Shown: positions 54,493 through 64,000 of the stretch, one piece after another
Layout of the letters: every line of letters starts with the position of its first letter
Position numbering within the stretch: position 1 is the first letter of the stretch
Assembly: GCF_001426665.1 (NCBI RefSeq)
Contig: NZ_LMEY01000023.1
Coordinates: 409,036-473,035 of the forward strand
Direction: 5' to 3'
DNA length: 64,000 nucleotides
DNA from: Rhizobium sp. Root1334
GTDB taxonomy: Bacteria; Pseudomonadota; Alphaproteobacteria; Rhizobiales; Rhizobiaceae
Notes under the pieces: model-generated
Databases searched by the model: none
What the model was told of the DNA's origin: nothing
Seen by the model: the letters and a program-made list of their open reading frames with translations, nothing else
Program-made: the position numbers and the translations under genes

Positions 54493-55416
54493 ATGAGCAA
54501 GCATGTGGCTGTCCTAATGGGCGGATTTTCTTCGGAGCGGCCGGTGAGCCTGTCTTCCGGGGCTGCGTGCGCCGATGCTTTGGAGGCCGAGGGCTACCGC
54601 GTCACCCGAATCGACGTCGATCGCAATGTCGCGTCCGTTCTGGCGAATCTGCGTCCCGATGTTGCCTTCAACGCCCTGCATGGCCCTTTCGGTGAGGATG
54701 GTACCATCCAGGGCATCCTCGAATATCTTGAGATTCCGTATACCCATTCCGGCGTTCTTGCTTCGGCTCTCGCCATGGACAAGGCGCAGGCTAAGCTTGT
54801 TGCCGCTGCTGCCGGTATTCCTGTTGCTGAGGCGCGCGTCATGGATCGCCATGATTTCGGCTCGGCTCATCCGATGAAGCCGCCCTATGTCGTCAAGCCG
54901 GTTCGCGAGGGCTCGAGCTTCGGTGTGGTGATGGTCAAGGAAGATCAGTCGCATCCGCCGCAGATCGTTACGTCCAGCGAGTGGCGCTATGGCGATCGGG
55001 TCATGGTCGAGCGCTACGTGCATGGCCGCGAGTTCACCTGTGGCGTCATGGGGGATACGGCGCTTGGTGTCACTGAAGTGATACCGCAGGGACACGCCTT
55101 CTACGATTACGATTCAAAGTATGTGAAAGGTGGCTCAAAACACGTCATCCCGGCAGATATTTTACCAAATATTTACCAAAAAATACAAACACTCTCAGTC
55201 ATGGCGCATCAGGCGATTGGATGCCGCGGCGTAAGCCGCTCCGACTTCCGCTTCGACGACCGTTTCTCTGCAGAAGGAGAGCTTATCTGGCTGGAGGTTA
55301 ACACTCAGCCCGGAATGACTCCCACCTCTCTGGTCCCTGAAATGGCCGTTCATGCAGGCCATACGTTTGGTGAATTCCTCAAGTGGATCGTGGAGGACGC
55401 GTCGTGTTTGCGTTGA
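54493..55416 (+). CDS. ddl: D-alanine:D-alanine ligase
   Basis: A 307-residue ATP-grasp enzyme making D-Ala-D-Ala for MurF. The N-terminal [20 protein letters not shown] block, [39 protein letters not shown] and [20 protein letters not shown] are all Ddl motifs. The ATG at 54493 (MSKHVAVL) gives the family-like start; one at 54478 with AAGG upstream is an alternative. Codons around 55156-55198 are strikingly AT-rich for this genome. The end overlaps the ftsQ start by 13 bases. Confidence 0.95.
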   Translation: MSKHVAVLMGGFSSERPVSLSSGAACADALEAEGYRVTRIDVDRNVASVLANLRPDVAFNALHGPFGEDGTIQGILEYLEIPYTHSGVLASALAMDKAQAKLVAAAAGIPVAEARVMDRHDFGSAHPMKPPYVVKPVREGSSFGVVMVKEDQSHPPQIVTSSEWRYGDRVMVERYVHGREFTCGVMGDTALGVTEVIPQGHAFYDYDSKYVKGGSKHVIPADILPNIYQKIQTLSVMAHQAIGCRGVSRSDFRFDDRFSAEGELIWLEVNTQPGMTPTSLVPEMAVHAGHTFGEFLKWIVEDASCLR

Positions 55417-56336
55417 AGGGCAGGAAAGCAGCAAGAGGACGGGCTCCGCTGGAGGCGGTTGATCTTGATGGTCAGCGCGTTCTGCCGCGGCCGCTGCGCC
55501 GTGTTGTGCGTTTCCTTGTCAGTCTTGGAACGGGCCGCATCCACTTCATGCCGTATACCGGCACAGTCTCCGCTGTGGCGTTTTTCGCCGCGACCGGTTT
55601 TTATGGCATGTCGCTCGGCGGTCACAGTCAGGATTTTGCCCAGACGACCACCACGGCCGTTGGTTTTGCGATCGAGGACGTCAAGGTGTCTGGCAACGAC
55701 CAGACCTCGGAAATCGACATCCTGCAGCAACTTGGGCTTGATGGTGCAACTTCGCTGGTTGCCCTCGATATCGGCGTGGCGCGCAAGCTGATCAGCGAAA
55801 TGCCCTGGGTCGAAGACGTTGCCGTGCGCAAGGTCTATCCGGGCACGATCGAGGTTAGTCTGAAGGAGCGCAAGGCGTTCGGCATCTGGCAGCATGGCAC
55901 CGATCTGTCGCTGATCGAAAAGAGCGGCAGCGTGATTGCGCCGCTGCGCGACAACAAATTCTCCGAACTGCCACTGTTCGTCGGCCGTGACGCCGAGACG
56001 ACAGCCGCCGCGTTTTACGCCCGGTTCGAGCAATGGCCGGAAATCAGCAAGCGGGTCAAAGCCTATGTTCGCGTAGCTGGCCGCCGCTGGGATCTGATGC
56101 TCGACAACGGCATCACCATCAAACTGCCCGAGCACGATCTGGACCGCGCCATGCAGGTGCTCTCGACGATGGAAGAGGGGCAGCAACTGCTTGAACGTGA
56201 CATTGCTGCGGTCGATCTGAGGCTGGAGGATCGCACCACGATCCAGTTGACCCCGGAAGCCGCTGCCCGCCGTCAGACTGTTCTGGAAGCCCGCACGAAG
56301 TTGTTGAAGAAGCAGGAAAAGGAAGGCCGTACATGA
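55404..56336 (+). CDS. ftsQ: Cell division protein FtsQ (GTG start)
   Basis: A 310-residue bitopic protein. A basic cytoplasmic N terminus of about 45 residues precedes the membrane segment ([19 protein letters not shown]). The POTRA domain begins near [19 protein letters not shown], and the FtsQ domain includes [22 protein letters not shown]. FtsQ scaffolds FtsL, FtsB and downstream divisome proteins. GTG at 55404 has GGAGG seven bases upstream, inside the ddl coding region, and gives the expected N terminus; the earlier in-frame GTG at 55383 has no site. It overlaps ftsA as ATGA. Confidence 0.93.
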   Translation: MFALKGRKAARGRAPLEAVDLDGQRVLPRPLRRVVRFLVSLGTGRIHFMPYTGTVSAVAFFAATGFYGMSLGGHSQDFAQTTTTAVGFAIEDVKVSGNDQTSEIDILQQLGLDGATSLVALDIGVARKLISEMPWVEDVAVRKVYPGTIEVSLKERKAFGIWQHGTDLSLIEKSGSVIAPLRDNKFSELPLFVGRDAETTAAAFYARFEQWPEISKRVKAYVRVAGRRWDLMLDNGITIKLPEHDLDRAMQVLSTMEEGQQLLERDIAAVDLRLEDRTTIQLTPEAAARRQTVLEARTKLLKKQEKEGRT

Positions 56337-57664
56337 GCATCTTCGGCTCCTCGAATTTTGGGCTGCCGCGTCTGAAGCCGCTTTCTTCCAAGCGGTCGCA
56401 TGTCGTTTCCGTGCTCGATATCGGCTCGACCAAAGTGGTCTGCATGATCGGCCGGCTGACGCCGCGCGCCGAAAGCCAAATCCTGCCGGGCCGCACCCAT
56501 TCGATCGAAATCATCGGTATCGGCCACCACAAATCGCGCGGCATGAAGAATGGCGTGATTGCCGATCTCGACGCCGCTGAAAGCGTCGTCCGTCTCGCCG
56601 TCGATGCCGCTGAGCGTATGGCGGGGCTGACCATCGACAGCCTGATCGTCAACATTTCTGCTGGCCGTCTGCAAAGCGATATCTACACCGCTTCCATCGA
56701 TCTCGGTGGCCAGGAAGTCGATTCGGCGGACCTGAAGAAGGTTTTGGCGGCTGCCGGCCAGCAGTCGCTGCGCCAGGACCGCGTCATCCTGCATTCGCTG
56801 CCCACGGGCTTCTCGCTCGACGGCGAACGCGGCATCCGGGATCCGCTCGCAATGTTCGGCGATGCGCTGGGTGTCGACATGCACGTGCTGACCGCCGAAC
56901 GCGCTGCACTGAAGAACCTCGAACTCTGCATCAACCGTGCGCATCTATCGGTCGAAGGCATTGTCGCGACACCGTATGCAAGCGGTCTTGCGGCTCTGGT
57001 CGATGACGAGGTTGAACTCGGTTGCGCCGCCATCGACATGGGTGGCGGCACCACGACGATCTCGGTCTTTGCCGAAGGTAAGCTTGTTCATGCCGATGCG
57101 ATCAGCCTTGGCGGTCACCATGTCACCACAGACCTTGCACGCGGTCTTTCGACCCGCATCGAAGATGCCGAGCGCCTGAAGGTCGTTCATGGTTCGGCAC
57201 TGCCCAATAGCGCCGACGAGCGCGACATCGTTTCCGTTCCGCCGATCGGCGAGGACGACCGCGATCAGCCGACACATGTGCCGCGCGCACTGGTTTCGCG
57301 CATCGTGCGGGCTCGCATCGAGGAAACACTGGAACTGATCCGCGACCGTATCCAGCGGTCCGGCTTCTCGCCGATCGTCGGCAAGCGTGTCGTTCTGACG
57401 GGCGGCGCTGCACAGCTGACCGGTCTGCCCGAATCGGCACGCCGGATTCTCGCCCGCAACGTCCGCATCGGCCGTCCGCTCGGCGTTTCGGGATTGCCGG
57501 CAGCGGCAAAAGGCCCGGCCTTTTCGACGGCCGTTGGACTGATGATCTATCCGCAAGTCGCGGACATGGAAACACATGCGGCGCAGGGCGGTCTGCTCTC
57601 GTCGCTTGCAGGAAACAACAGCCGTATCGCCCGGATGGGTCAATGGCTGAAGGAAAGCTTTTGA
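56333..57664 (+). CDS. ftsA: Cell division protein FtsA
   Basis: A 443-residue actin-like ATPase that tethers FtsZ to the membrane and recruits later divisome proteins. Phosphate-binding regions are VVSVLDIGSTKVVCMIGRL and AIDMGGGTTTISVFAEGKL. The SHS2 (1C) domain lies between, and VVLTGGAAQLTGLPESARRI is the adenosine region. The last residues IARMGQWLKESF form the amphipathic membrane-targeting helix. It starts four bases before the ftsQ stop and ends 93 bases before ftsZ. Confidence 0.97.
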   Translation: MSIFGSSNFGLPRLKPLSSKRSHVVSVLDIGSTKVVCMIGRLTPRAESQILPGRTHSIEIIGIGHHKSRGMKNGVIADLDAAESVVRLAVDAAERMAGLTIDSLIVNISAGRLQSDIYTASIDLGGQEVDSADLKKVLAAAGQQSLRQDRVILHSLPTGFSLDGERGIRDPLAMFGDALGVDMHVLTAERAALKNLELCINRAHLSVEGIVATPYASGLAALVDDEVELGCAAIDMGGGTTTISVFAEGKLVHADAISLGGHHVTTDLARGLSTRIEDAERLKVVHGSALPNSADERDIVSVPPIGEDDRDQPTHVPRALVSRIVRARIEETLELIRDRIQRSGFSPIVGKRVVLTGGAAQLTGLPESARRILARNVRIGRPLGVSGLPAAAKGPAFSTAVGLMIYPQVADMETHAAQGGLLSSLAGNNSRIARMGQWLKESF

Positions 57665-57757
57665 GCCCTTCGGCTTCATGCTGACGGGATGCAATACGGG
57701 ATTTAGTGATTTGGCCGGCTCGGCAAGGCGGCCAGAAACCAGGAAGGAACGGGAACA

Positions 57758-59539
57758 ATGACGATCAACTTGCAAAAGCCGGATATCACCGAGCTGAAGC
57801 CCCGCATCACCGTCTTCGGTGTTGGCGGGGGCGGTGGCAATGCTGTTAACAACATGATCACGGCAGGCCTCGAAGGCGTCGATTTCGTCGTCGCCAACAC
57901 CGATGCCCAGGCGCTGACCATGACCAAGGCTTCGCGCATCATCCAGATGGGTGTTGCCGTGACCGAAGGTCTGGGTGCCGGTTCGCAGCCTGAAGTCGGC
58001 CGCGCGGCGGCTGAAGAGTGCATCGATGAAATCATCGATCACCTCAACGGCACACATATGTGCTTCGTCACCGCCGGCATGGGTGGCGGTACCGGTACCG
58101 GTGCTGCTCCCGTCGTTGCCCAGGCTGCCCGCAACAAGGGCATCCTGACGGTCGGCGTCGTTACCAAGCCGTTCCACTTCGAAGGCCAGCGCCGCATGCG
58201 TCTCGCCGACATGGGCATCCAGGAACTGCAGAAGTCCGTCGACACCCTGATCGTCATTCCGAACCAGAACCTGTTCCGGATCGCCAATGACCGCACCACG
58301 TTCGCCGATGCGTTCGCAATGGCCGACCAGGTTCTCTACTCCGGCGTTGCCTGCATCACCGACCTGATGGTCAAGGAAGGCCTGATCAATCTCGACTTCG
58401 CGGACGTCCGCTCCGTAATGCGCGAGATGGGCCGCGCCATGATGGGGACCGGCGAAGCATCCGGCGAAGGCCGCGCAATGGCCGCTGCCGAAGCTGCAAT
58501 CGCCAACCCACTGCTCGACGAGACCTCGATGAAGGGTGCTCAGGGCCTGTTGATCTCGATCACCGGTGGCCGTGACCTAACGCTCTTTGAAGTCGATGAA
58601 GCAGCAACCCGTATCCGCGAAGAAGTGGATCCGGACGCCAACATCATCCTCGGCGCGACATTCGACGAAGAACTCGAAGGCCTCATCCGCGTTTCGGTTG
58701 TGGCAACGGGTATCGATCGGACCGCTGCGGAGGTGGCCGGTCGCAATGCCGACTTTCGTCCGGTAGCAGCCAAGCCGATCGTTCGTCCGTCCATCGCAAT
58801 CCCGGCAGCGCCAGTCCAGCAGACGGTTGCCGTTCAGCAGCCGGCTCCGGTTGCCCAGCAGCCAGTCGTTCAGCAGCAGCAGGCCGCCCAGCCGGTTCAG
58901 CAGACGAGTGATTCGATTGCCGAAGCCATCCGTGCAGCCGAACTGGAACGCGAACTGTTCCTGTCGATGCCGCGCGGTGGCGCAACTGCGCCGGTTCAGC
59001 AGGCTCAGGACGATTTCCGTCCGCAGAGCAAGCTTTTCGCGGGTGCTGCACCGGTTGAACAGCAGCCTGTCGTCCAGGCCGCCGCTCCGGTTCAGCGTGC
59101 GATCGAAACGCCGGTTTACCAGCAGCCCGTCGCCCAGGCTCCGGTTCGCCAGGAGCCCGCCGCTCCGGTAATCCGCCAGCAGGCCGAGCAGGTTCGCATG
59201 CCGCGCGTCGAAGACTTCCCGCCGATGGTCAAGGCCGAAGCCGAACATCGCGCACAGCCGGTTCAGCAGGAAGAGCGCGGCCCGATGGGCTTGCTCAAGC
59301 GGATCACCAATTCGCTCGCACGCCGCGAAGAAGAAAGCCACGATGTGGCTGCCGACATGACCTCCGGTGCGCCGGCCGCTGCCTCGCAGCAGCGACGTCC
59401 GTTGTCGCCCGAAGCCAGCGTTTATGCGCCGCGCCGGGCTGCTCCTCTCGATGACCGTGCCCGCGCTGCCTCGCAGCCGCGTGCACATGAAGACGATCAG
59501 CTCGAAATCCCGGCGTTCCTGCGCCGCCAGTCGAACTGA
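57758..59539 (+). CDS. ftsZ: Cell division GTPase FtsZ, long-linker form
   Basis: A 593-residue tubulin homologue that forms the Z ring. GTP binding uses [32 protein letters not shown] (tubulin signature) and NTDAQAL; the T7 region [17 protein letters not shown] supplies the catalytic Asp. Residues about 320-575 are a disordered Gln/Pro/Ala/Val-rich linker, far longer than the roughly 50 residues of E. coli and typical of rhizobial FtsZ1. The conserved C-terminal peptide [12 protein letters not shown] binds FtsA and other partners. GGAAGGAACGGG precedes the ATG. Confidence 0.97.
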   Translation: MTINLQKPDITELKPRITVFGVGGGGGNAVNNMITAGLEGVDFVVANTDAQALTMTKASRIIQMGVAVTEGLGAGSQPEVGRAAAEECIDEIIDHLNGTHMCFVTAGMGGGTGTGAAPVVAQAARNKGILTVGVVTKPFHFEGQRRMRLADMGIQELQKSVDTLIVIPNQNLFRIANDRTTFADAFAMADQVLYSGVACITDLMVKEGLINLDFADVRSVMREMGRAMMGTGEASGEGRAMAAAEAAIANPLLDETSMKGAQGLLISITGGRDLTLFEVDEAATRIREEVDPDANIILGATFDEELEGLIRVSVVATGIDRTAAEVAGRNADFRPVAAKPIVRPSIAIPAAPVQQTVAVQQPAPVAQQPVVQQQQAAQPVQQTSDSIAEAIRAAELERELFLSMPRGGATAPVQQAQDDFRPQSKLFAGAAPVEQQPVVQAAAPVQRAIETPVYQQPVAQAPVRQEPAAPVIRQQAEQVRMPRVEDFPPMVKAEAEHRAQPVQQEERGPMGLLKRITNSLARREEESHDVAADMTSGAPAAASQQRRPLSPEASVYAPRRAAPLDDRARAASQPRAHEDDQLEIPAFLRRQSN

Positions 59540-59879
59540 TTTTTCTACCCACCTTCCTCCTTGCCGAAATGCCCGGGTTTGCGCCCGGGCATTTTTTATG
59601 AATTATTGAATTCTTCCAATATCTAAGCACCTTGTGTGCGTCGCGTAACAAAGCGAAAGAAACAGTGATTTGGAATGACGGACCACAGCAATTATCTTCA
59701 CAATCAGAACTGATGGGACAGCATTGCGATTCTAAACGCGAAAGCTTGCATATTGGACCGGGCGGTGACGGCAAGACCTCGCTTCCCGACGGTGTGGCTT
59801 GCGGCTTTGGAAAGCGCACAACTCTTGTCCTATCGAGACATTCGGCGGCAACGCCACGTAGCATTTGAAGGCGATAGGC
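59540..59879. other. Intergenic region between ftsZ and lpxC
   Basis: A 340-base region. It holds the ftsZ terminator (59567-59597), then an AT-rich stretch (59591-59710) likely to contain the lpxC promoter. No clear hexamer pair and no convincing short gene was identified. Confidence 0.55.
59567..59597 (+). terminator. Intrinsic terminator after ftsZ
   Basis: ATGCCCGGG (59569-59577) pairs with CCCGGGCAT (59584-59592), extended by A-T pairs, 6-base loop, then a run of T. It ends the dcw cluster. Confidence 0.92.
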
Positions 59880-60818
59880 ATGGGACTGGGAATTGGACTG
59901 CTTGGATTTCAGACAACGATTGCACACTCTGTAACTCTGAGCGGCACGGGCGTACATTCTGGCGCCGAGGTAGCGATCACCTTTCATCCAGCGGAAGCAG
60001 ACAGCGGCATCGTTTTTCAGCGCGTCGCCGGTGAGCAGACGATCAGCGAATTCAAGGCGGTCTCTTCGCAGGTCGGCAACACCGATCTCTGCACCATCCT
60101 CGGCTTCTCGCCTGCCACCTCGATCGCTACGATCGAGCATGTGATGGCGGCCATCTATGCGCTCGGCCTCGACAATCTTCTGATCGAAGTGCACGGCGCC
60201 GAAATGCCGATCATGGATGGAAGCTCCGCGCCGTTCATCGACGCTATCGAGCAGACCGGTATCAAGGCGCTGGGCGTCAAGCGCCGTTATATCCGCATCC
60301 TGAAGCCAGTGCGTATCGAATCGGGTGCCTCCTGGTCGGAATTCACGCCCTATGACGGCATGCGCTTCGAAGTAGAGATCGATTTCGATTGCCCGCTGAT
60401 CGGCCGTCAGGCCTGGAAGGGCGACATTACTCCGGCGGTCTTCAAGACGGAATTGTCGCGCGCCCGCACATTCGGCTTCATGCGCGATGTCGAGCGTATG
60501 TGGGCTGCCGGTCGCGGTCTCGGTTCGTCGCTGGAAAATTCGGTCGTCATTGCTGATGACAACACCGTCATCAACATGGAAGGCCTGCGTTACAAGGACG
60601 AGTTCGTCCGCCACAAGACGCTGGACGCCGTGGGCGACCTGGCTTTGGCAGGTGCGCCGTTCATTGGCTGCTACCGGTCCTATCGCGGTGGCCACAAGAT
60701 GAATGCCAACGCGCTGAAGGCGCTGATGAGCGATCCGACCGCCTATGAAATCGTCGAGACAGCAACACAGCGCCAACGCTCTGCGCCGCGGGAAGTGATT
60801 GCCGTCAATGCGCCGTAA
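59880..60818 (+). CDS. lpxC: UDP-3-O-acyl-N-acetylglucosamine deacetylase LpxC
   Basis: A 312-residue zinc enzyme that commits UDP-3-O-acyl-GlcNAc to lipid A synthesis. Zinc ligands are the His of TIEHVMAAIYALG and the His/Asp of FVRHKTLDAVGDLALAG; YRGGHKMNANAL carries the catalytic His. MDGSSAPFIDAI is a further conserved block. The start at 59880 (MGLGIGLLGFQTT) has GAAGGCG upstream; an in-frame TTG at 59865 is less likely. It follows ftsZ, as in many proteobacteria, linking division and outer-membrane supply. Confidence 0.95.
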   Translation: MGLGIGLLGFQTTIAHSVTLSGTGVHSGAEVAITFHPAEADSGIVFQRVAGEQTISEFKAVSSQVGNTDLCTILGFSPATSIATIEHVMAAIYALGLDNLLIEVHGAEMPIMDGSSAPFIDAIEQTGIKALGVKRRYIRILKPVRIESGASWSEFTPYDGMRFEVEIDFDCPLIGRQAWKGDITPAVFKTELSRARTFGFMRDVERMWAAGRGLGSSLENSVVIADDNTVINMEGLRYKDEFVRHKTLDAVGDLALAGAPFIGCYRSYRGGHKMNANALKALMSDPTAYEIVETATQRQRSAPREVIAVNAP

Positions 60819-60868
60819 AGCGCAGCTACTTGTTCCTGAAAGGGAAAATCTGGTCTGATGTTTGATGA

Positions 60869-60893
60869 GAGCCGGTCTTTTGACCGGCTTTTT
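60869..60893 (+). terminator. Intrinsic terminator after lpxC
   Basis: AGCCGGTC (60870-60877) pairs with GACCGGCT (60882-60889) around TTTT, then a T run. Confidence 0.9.
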
Positions 60894-61019
60894 CATGACG
60901 GGACTGCCACAAAATTGCGTTAATCAATCATCATGACGTTGCGGTCTTGTTGCATCTTGATCTAAAACGCGGTTCATAGGCGGCGGTATTCTTACCGGTG
61001 CGGGAGTTGGGATTTACGA

Positions 61020-61886
61020 ATGGTAATTGCAGGCCAGTTTGAATTGAAGAAGATGGCACGTGTTGTTGTCATTACGCTTGCGGCTTGTGCGGGTAGCGTT
61101 TTGATCACCGCCTGCCAGAACGATCCCGACATCGACATTACAAAGCTGGCCGCCGAGACAGACCCGCCGGAAGTACTCTACAATCAGGGCCTTGCCAACC
61201 TGAACGCGGGCAAGACGACGGAAGCGGCGCGCAAGTTCGACGCGATCGACCAGCAGCATCCCTTCTCGGAATATGCCCGCAAGGCGCTGGTGATGCGCTC
61301 CTTCATCAACTACCGCAACGGTCAGTACCAGGACGCTATAAATGGGGCGAGCCGGTACCTGAACCTCTATCCCGAATCCGAAGATGCAGCCTACGCGCAA
61401 TATATTGTCGGTCTGGCCTATTCGAAACAGATCCCGGCGGTGACGCAGGACCAGAAGCCGGCCTTCAAGACGATCGAGGCGATGCAGGCGGTCATTACCA
61501 AATATCCTGATTCCGAATATGTCGAGGACGCGCAAGCCAAGCTGCGCTTTGCCAAGGACCAGCTGGCCGGCAAGGAAATGCAGGTTGGCCGCTACTATCT
61601 CGAGCGTAAGGAATATCTGGCCGCAATCACGCGCTTCCGTTCGGTCGTCGAATCCTATCCGAACACCAACCAGGTCGAAGAGGCGCTGGCGCGTCTGGTC
61701 GAAACCTACTTCGCCATGGGTATTACCAGCGAGGCGCAGACCGCCGCCGCCATTCTCGGACACAACTATCCTGACAGCCAGTGGTATGCCGACAGCTACA
61801 AGCTCCTGCAGACCGGCGGTCTGGAACCGCGTGAAAACGGCAACTCGTGGATTTCGCGAGCAGGCAAGAAGCTTCTGGGCGCCTAG
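61020..61886 (+). CDS. bamD: Outer membrane assembly lipoprotein BamD
   Basis: A 288-residue lipoprotein (formerly ComL). The signal ends in the lipobox LITAC with Cys32 as the lipidated residue. The body is TPR-rich: [34 protein letters not shown] and [18 protein letters not shown] are BamD blocks. It is the essential partner of BamA in inserting beta-barrel proteins in the outer membrane. Start at 61020 is assumed; ATG at 61053 would also give a valid lipoprotein signal, so the first 11 residues are uncertain. Confidence 0.92.
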   Translation: MVIAGQFELKKMARVVVITLAACAGSVLITACQNDPDIDITKLAAETDPPEVLYNQGLANLNAGKTTEAARKFDAIDQQHPFSEYARKALVMRSFINYRNGQYQDAINGASRYLNLYPESEDAAYAQYIVGLAYSKQIPAVTQDQKPAFKTIEAMQAVITKYPDSEYVEDAQAKLRFAKDQLAGKEMQVGRYYLERKEYLAAITRFRSVVESYPNTNQVEEALARLVETYFAMGITSEAQTAAAILGHNYPDSQWYADSYKLLQTGGLEPRENGNSWISRAGKKLLGA

Positions 61887-61920
61887 AAACAGGACCCAAG
61901 ACGAAGAGATTTGAACCGGG

Positions 61921-63594
61921 ATGCTTTCACAGATCTCGATCCGCGATATCGTCCTGATCGAACGGCTTGACCTGTCCTTCGATGCTGGCCTGTCCGTATT
62001 GACCGGCGAAACCGGCGCCGGAAAATCCATTTTGCTTGATAGTTTGTCGCTGGCGCTCGGTGGGCGCGGCGACGGTTCGCTTGTTCGCCACGGTGGCGAC
62101 AAGGGGCAGGTGACGGCGGTCTTCGATGTCGGCATGGGACATCCGGCCCGGCTTCTCGTTCGCGAAAACGGTATCGACGATGACGGCGACCTGATTTTCC
62201 GCCGGGTGCAATCGGCCGATGGCCGCACCAAGGCCTATGTCAACGATCAGCCGGTTTCGGTGCAGTTGATGCGCCAGGCAGGCCAGTTGCTGGTCGAAAT
62301 CCATGGCCAACATGACGACCGCGCCCTTGTCGACACTCACGCCCACCGCACCCTTCTTGATGCCTTCGGTGGTCTTGCCGAGGAAGCGCAGGCGGTGTCC
62401 GGGCTTTACCGCATCTGGAAGGATGCCGAGCGGACGTTGAAGAAGCACCGCGACAAGGTCGAGGCAGCTGCCCGCGAGGCCGATTATCTGCGCTCCGCCG
62501 TCGAAGAACTCGAAGCGCTGTCGCCACAGGATGGTGAAGAAGACGATCTTGCCGAGCGCCGTTCGCGGATGATGAAGGCCGAGCGCATCGCTGTCGACAT
62601 CAATGAAGCGAGCGAGTTTCTCAACGGCAACGGTTCACCGGTTCCGCTGATTGCCTCTATGGTGCGCAGGCTGGAACGCAAAAGCCACGAAGCGCCAGGT
62701 CTTCTTGAAGAGACTGTCGAGCTTTTGGACGCAGCCCTCAACCAGCTTTCCGACGCCCAGATGGCCGTTGAGGCGGCGCTGCGCAAGACCGAATACGATC
62801 CGAAGGAACTGGAGCGTGTCGAGGAGCGGCTGTTTGCGCTGCGCGCCGCAGCCCGCAAATATTCCGTACCGGTGACGTCGTTGCCGGCGCTGGCCGTGCG
62901 GATGATCTCCGATCTTGCTGATCTGGATGCCGGCGAAGAAAAGCTGAAGCAGCTGGAAGCTCAACTTGGCCTGACCAAGGGTGCCTTTGACGCGGCAGCC
63001 GTGGCTCTGTCGGCCAAGCGTCGCAACACGGCGACGGCACTGTCCGACGCCGTCATGGCAGAGCTTCCCGCGTTGAAGCTCGAGCGTGCCCGGTTCATGG
63101 TGGAAGTGACCTCCGATCCCGATGTTGCCGCCGCCGAAGGGATCGATGTGGTCGAGTTCCACGTTCAGACCAACCCTGGCACGCGGCCCGGCCCGATCAT
63201 GAAGGTAGCATCCGGCGGCGAGCTGTCGCGCTTTCTGCTGGCGCTCAAAGTGGCGCTCGCGGATCGGGGCTCCGCGCCGACGCTCGTTTTTGATGAAATC
63301 GACACCGGGGTTGGCGGTGCGGTGGCGGATGCCATCGGCCAGCGGCTCAAGCGGTTGTCGAAAACCGTCCAGGTGCTTTCGGTCACCCACGCGCCGCAGG
63401 TGGCAGCGCGGGCCGCAACGCATCTCTTGATTTCCAAGGGGCCTTCGGCGGAAAAGTCCGAAACGATTGCCACCCGTGTGGCCCGCATGGACGACAAGGC
63501 CCGTACCGAAGAGATCGCCCGCATGCTGGCGGGGGCCTCGGTGACGGATGAGGCAAGGGCGGCTGCGGCGAGTTTGTTGGCTGGGAATGGGTAG
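61921..63594 (+). CDS. recN: DNA repair ATPase RecN
   Basis: A 557-residue SMC-like protein. The Walker A is LTGETGAGKSILLDSLSLAL near residue 30. A long alpha-helical coiled-coil region spans about 150-370, and the C-terminal ATPase half has the signature VASGGELSRFLLALKVAL and Walker B TLVFDEIDTGVGGAVADAI. It acts in double-strand break repair by recombination. It follows bamD by 34 bases, and a shared transcript is likely; ligA follows 83 bases later, making a small repair group. Confidence 0.96.
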   Translation: MLSQISIRDIVLIERLDLSFDAGLSVLTGETGAGKSILLDSLSLALGGRGDGSLVRHGGDKGQVTAVFDVGMGHPARLLVRENGIDDDGDLIFRRVQSADGRTKAYVNDQPVSVQLMRQAGQLLVEIHGQHDDRALVDTHAHRTLLDAFGGLAEEAQAVSGLYRIWKDAERTLKKHRDKVEAAAREADYLRSAVEELEALSPQDGEEDDLAERRSRMMKAERIAVDINEASEFLNGNGSPVPLIASMVRRLERKSHEAPGLLEETVELLDAALNQLSDAQMAVEAALRKTEYDPKELERVEERLFALRAAARKYSVPVTSLPALAVRMISDLADLDAGEEKLKQLEAQLGLTKGAFDAAAVALSAKRRNTATALSDAVMAELPALKLERARFMVEVTSDPDVAAAEGIDVVEFHVQTNPGTRPGPIMKVASGGELSRFLLALKVALADRGSAPTLVFDEIDTGVGGAVADAIGQRLKRLSKTVQVLSVTHAPQVAARAATHLLISKGPSAEKSETIATRVARMDDKARTEEIARMLAGASVTDEARAAAASLLAGNG

Positions 63595-63677
63595 TTCTAC
63601 CCTCCGGTGAAGGATAGGGAGCATCTTCCCATTCCCCCAAAATTCTCTAAAACGACTCTCAAATCAGGAGTCCCAGC

Positions 63678-64000
63678 ATGTCGACCTTATCCATTGCCGT
63701 TGAAGATTTGACGCTTGAAGATGCGGTAACAGAGTTGGAACGGCTGGCGGCCGAACTGGCGCGACACGATGCGCTCTATCACGGCAAGGATGCGCCGGAG
63801 ATTTCGGACGCGGACTATGACGCGCTGAAGCGGCGCAACGAGGAGATCGAGGCGCATTTTCCGGAGCTGGTGCGGGCCGACAGCCCGTCGCGCAAGGTCG
63901 GCGCGGCACCCTCCGGCATTTTTCAGCAGATCACTCATGCGCGGCCGATGCTGTCGCTCGACAACGTGTTTTCCGACGTGGATGTGCAGGACTTCATCGG
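63678..64000 (+). CDS. ligA: NAD-dependent DNA ligase LigA, N-terminal part (partial)
   Basis: The first 107 codons of a gene that runs out of the window. The N-terminal Ia domain has [20 protein letters not shown], the conserved HxxYY-like and DxxYD region that binds NMN, followed by [12 protein letters not shown], the block just before the adenylation domain in LigA. The ATG at 63678 follows AGGAG. LigA seals nicks in DNA using NAD+. The KxDG active lysine lies outside the window. Confidence 0.95.
   Translation, partial: MSTLSIAVEDLTLEDAVTELERLAAELARHDALYHGKDAPEISDADYDALKRRNEEIEAHFPELVRADSPSRKVGAAPSGIFQQITHARPMLSLDNVFSDVDVQDFI

Noticed and set aside
58800-59170. Tandem-like CAG-rich repeats
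   Set aside because: They encode the Gln/Pro linker of FtsZ in frame; no exact tandem unit at DNA level was seen.

Overview
The window is a chromosomal segment of an alphaproteobacterium, most likely a member of the Rhizobiaceae (Rhizobium/Agrobacterium/Sinorhizobium type). This rests on a GC-rich sequence with strong third-position GC bias, the btaA-btaB betaine-lipid pair, a PPi-type phosphofructokinase, a ugp-type uptake operon, a rhizobial-style FtsZ with a very long Gln/Pro linker, and a dcw cluster in the alphaproteobacterial order. No rRNA, tRNA, CRISPR array, prophage or insertion sequence was seen. The only structural RNA found is RNase P RNA.

Layout. 1-5.7 kb: the end of an iron alcohol dehydrogenase, an orphan ParA-type ATPase, a PuuB/OrdL-like amine oxidase with inverted repeats in front of it, an L,D-transpeptidase, an aldose-epimerase-like protein and a DUF442 phosphatase-like protein. 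5.7-9.9 kb: a leftward ugpBAEC operon for glycerol-3-phosphate or glycerophosphodiester uptake. 10-20 kb: a TPP enzyme, EamA exporters, a lipase-like hydrolase, a divergent RNase T2, the ABC-F factor EttA, and an ArsR-methyltransferase/metF operon. 18.7 kb: a 25-residue membrane peptide with a perfect Shine-Dalgarno sequence. 20-37 kb: an antiporter, several murein hydrolases (MltB-type, GH25, two SLT proteins, an amidase), btaAB, a GGDEF-EAL protein, a serine hydrolase, a LysE-type exporter with an SD-masking leader hairpin, pfp, and a DjlA-like co-chaperone.

36.9-59.6 kb: rnpB, then the division and cell-wall cluster mraZ-rsmH-ftsL-ftsI-murE-murF-mraY-murD-ftsW-murG-murC-murB, then an antisense MFS transporter and aqpZ, then ddl-ftsQ-ftsA-ftsZ. 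Many junctions overlap as ATGA, so translational coupling is likely. TTAACC motifs resembling CtrA boxes lie ahead of ddl, and a related site lies ahead of mraZ. 59.9-64 kb: lpxC, bamD, recN and the start of ligA.

Overall the window concentrates envelope biology: precursor synthesis (Mur, MraY, Ddl), septal synthesis (FtsI/W/Q/L/A/Z), remodelling (L,D-transpeptidase, lytic enzymes), outer membrane assembly (LpxC, BamD) and membrane lipid adjustment under phosphate limitation (BtaAB, Ugp).
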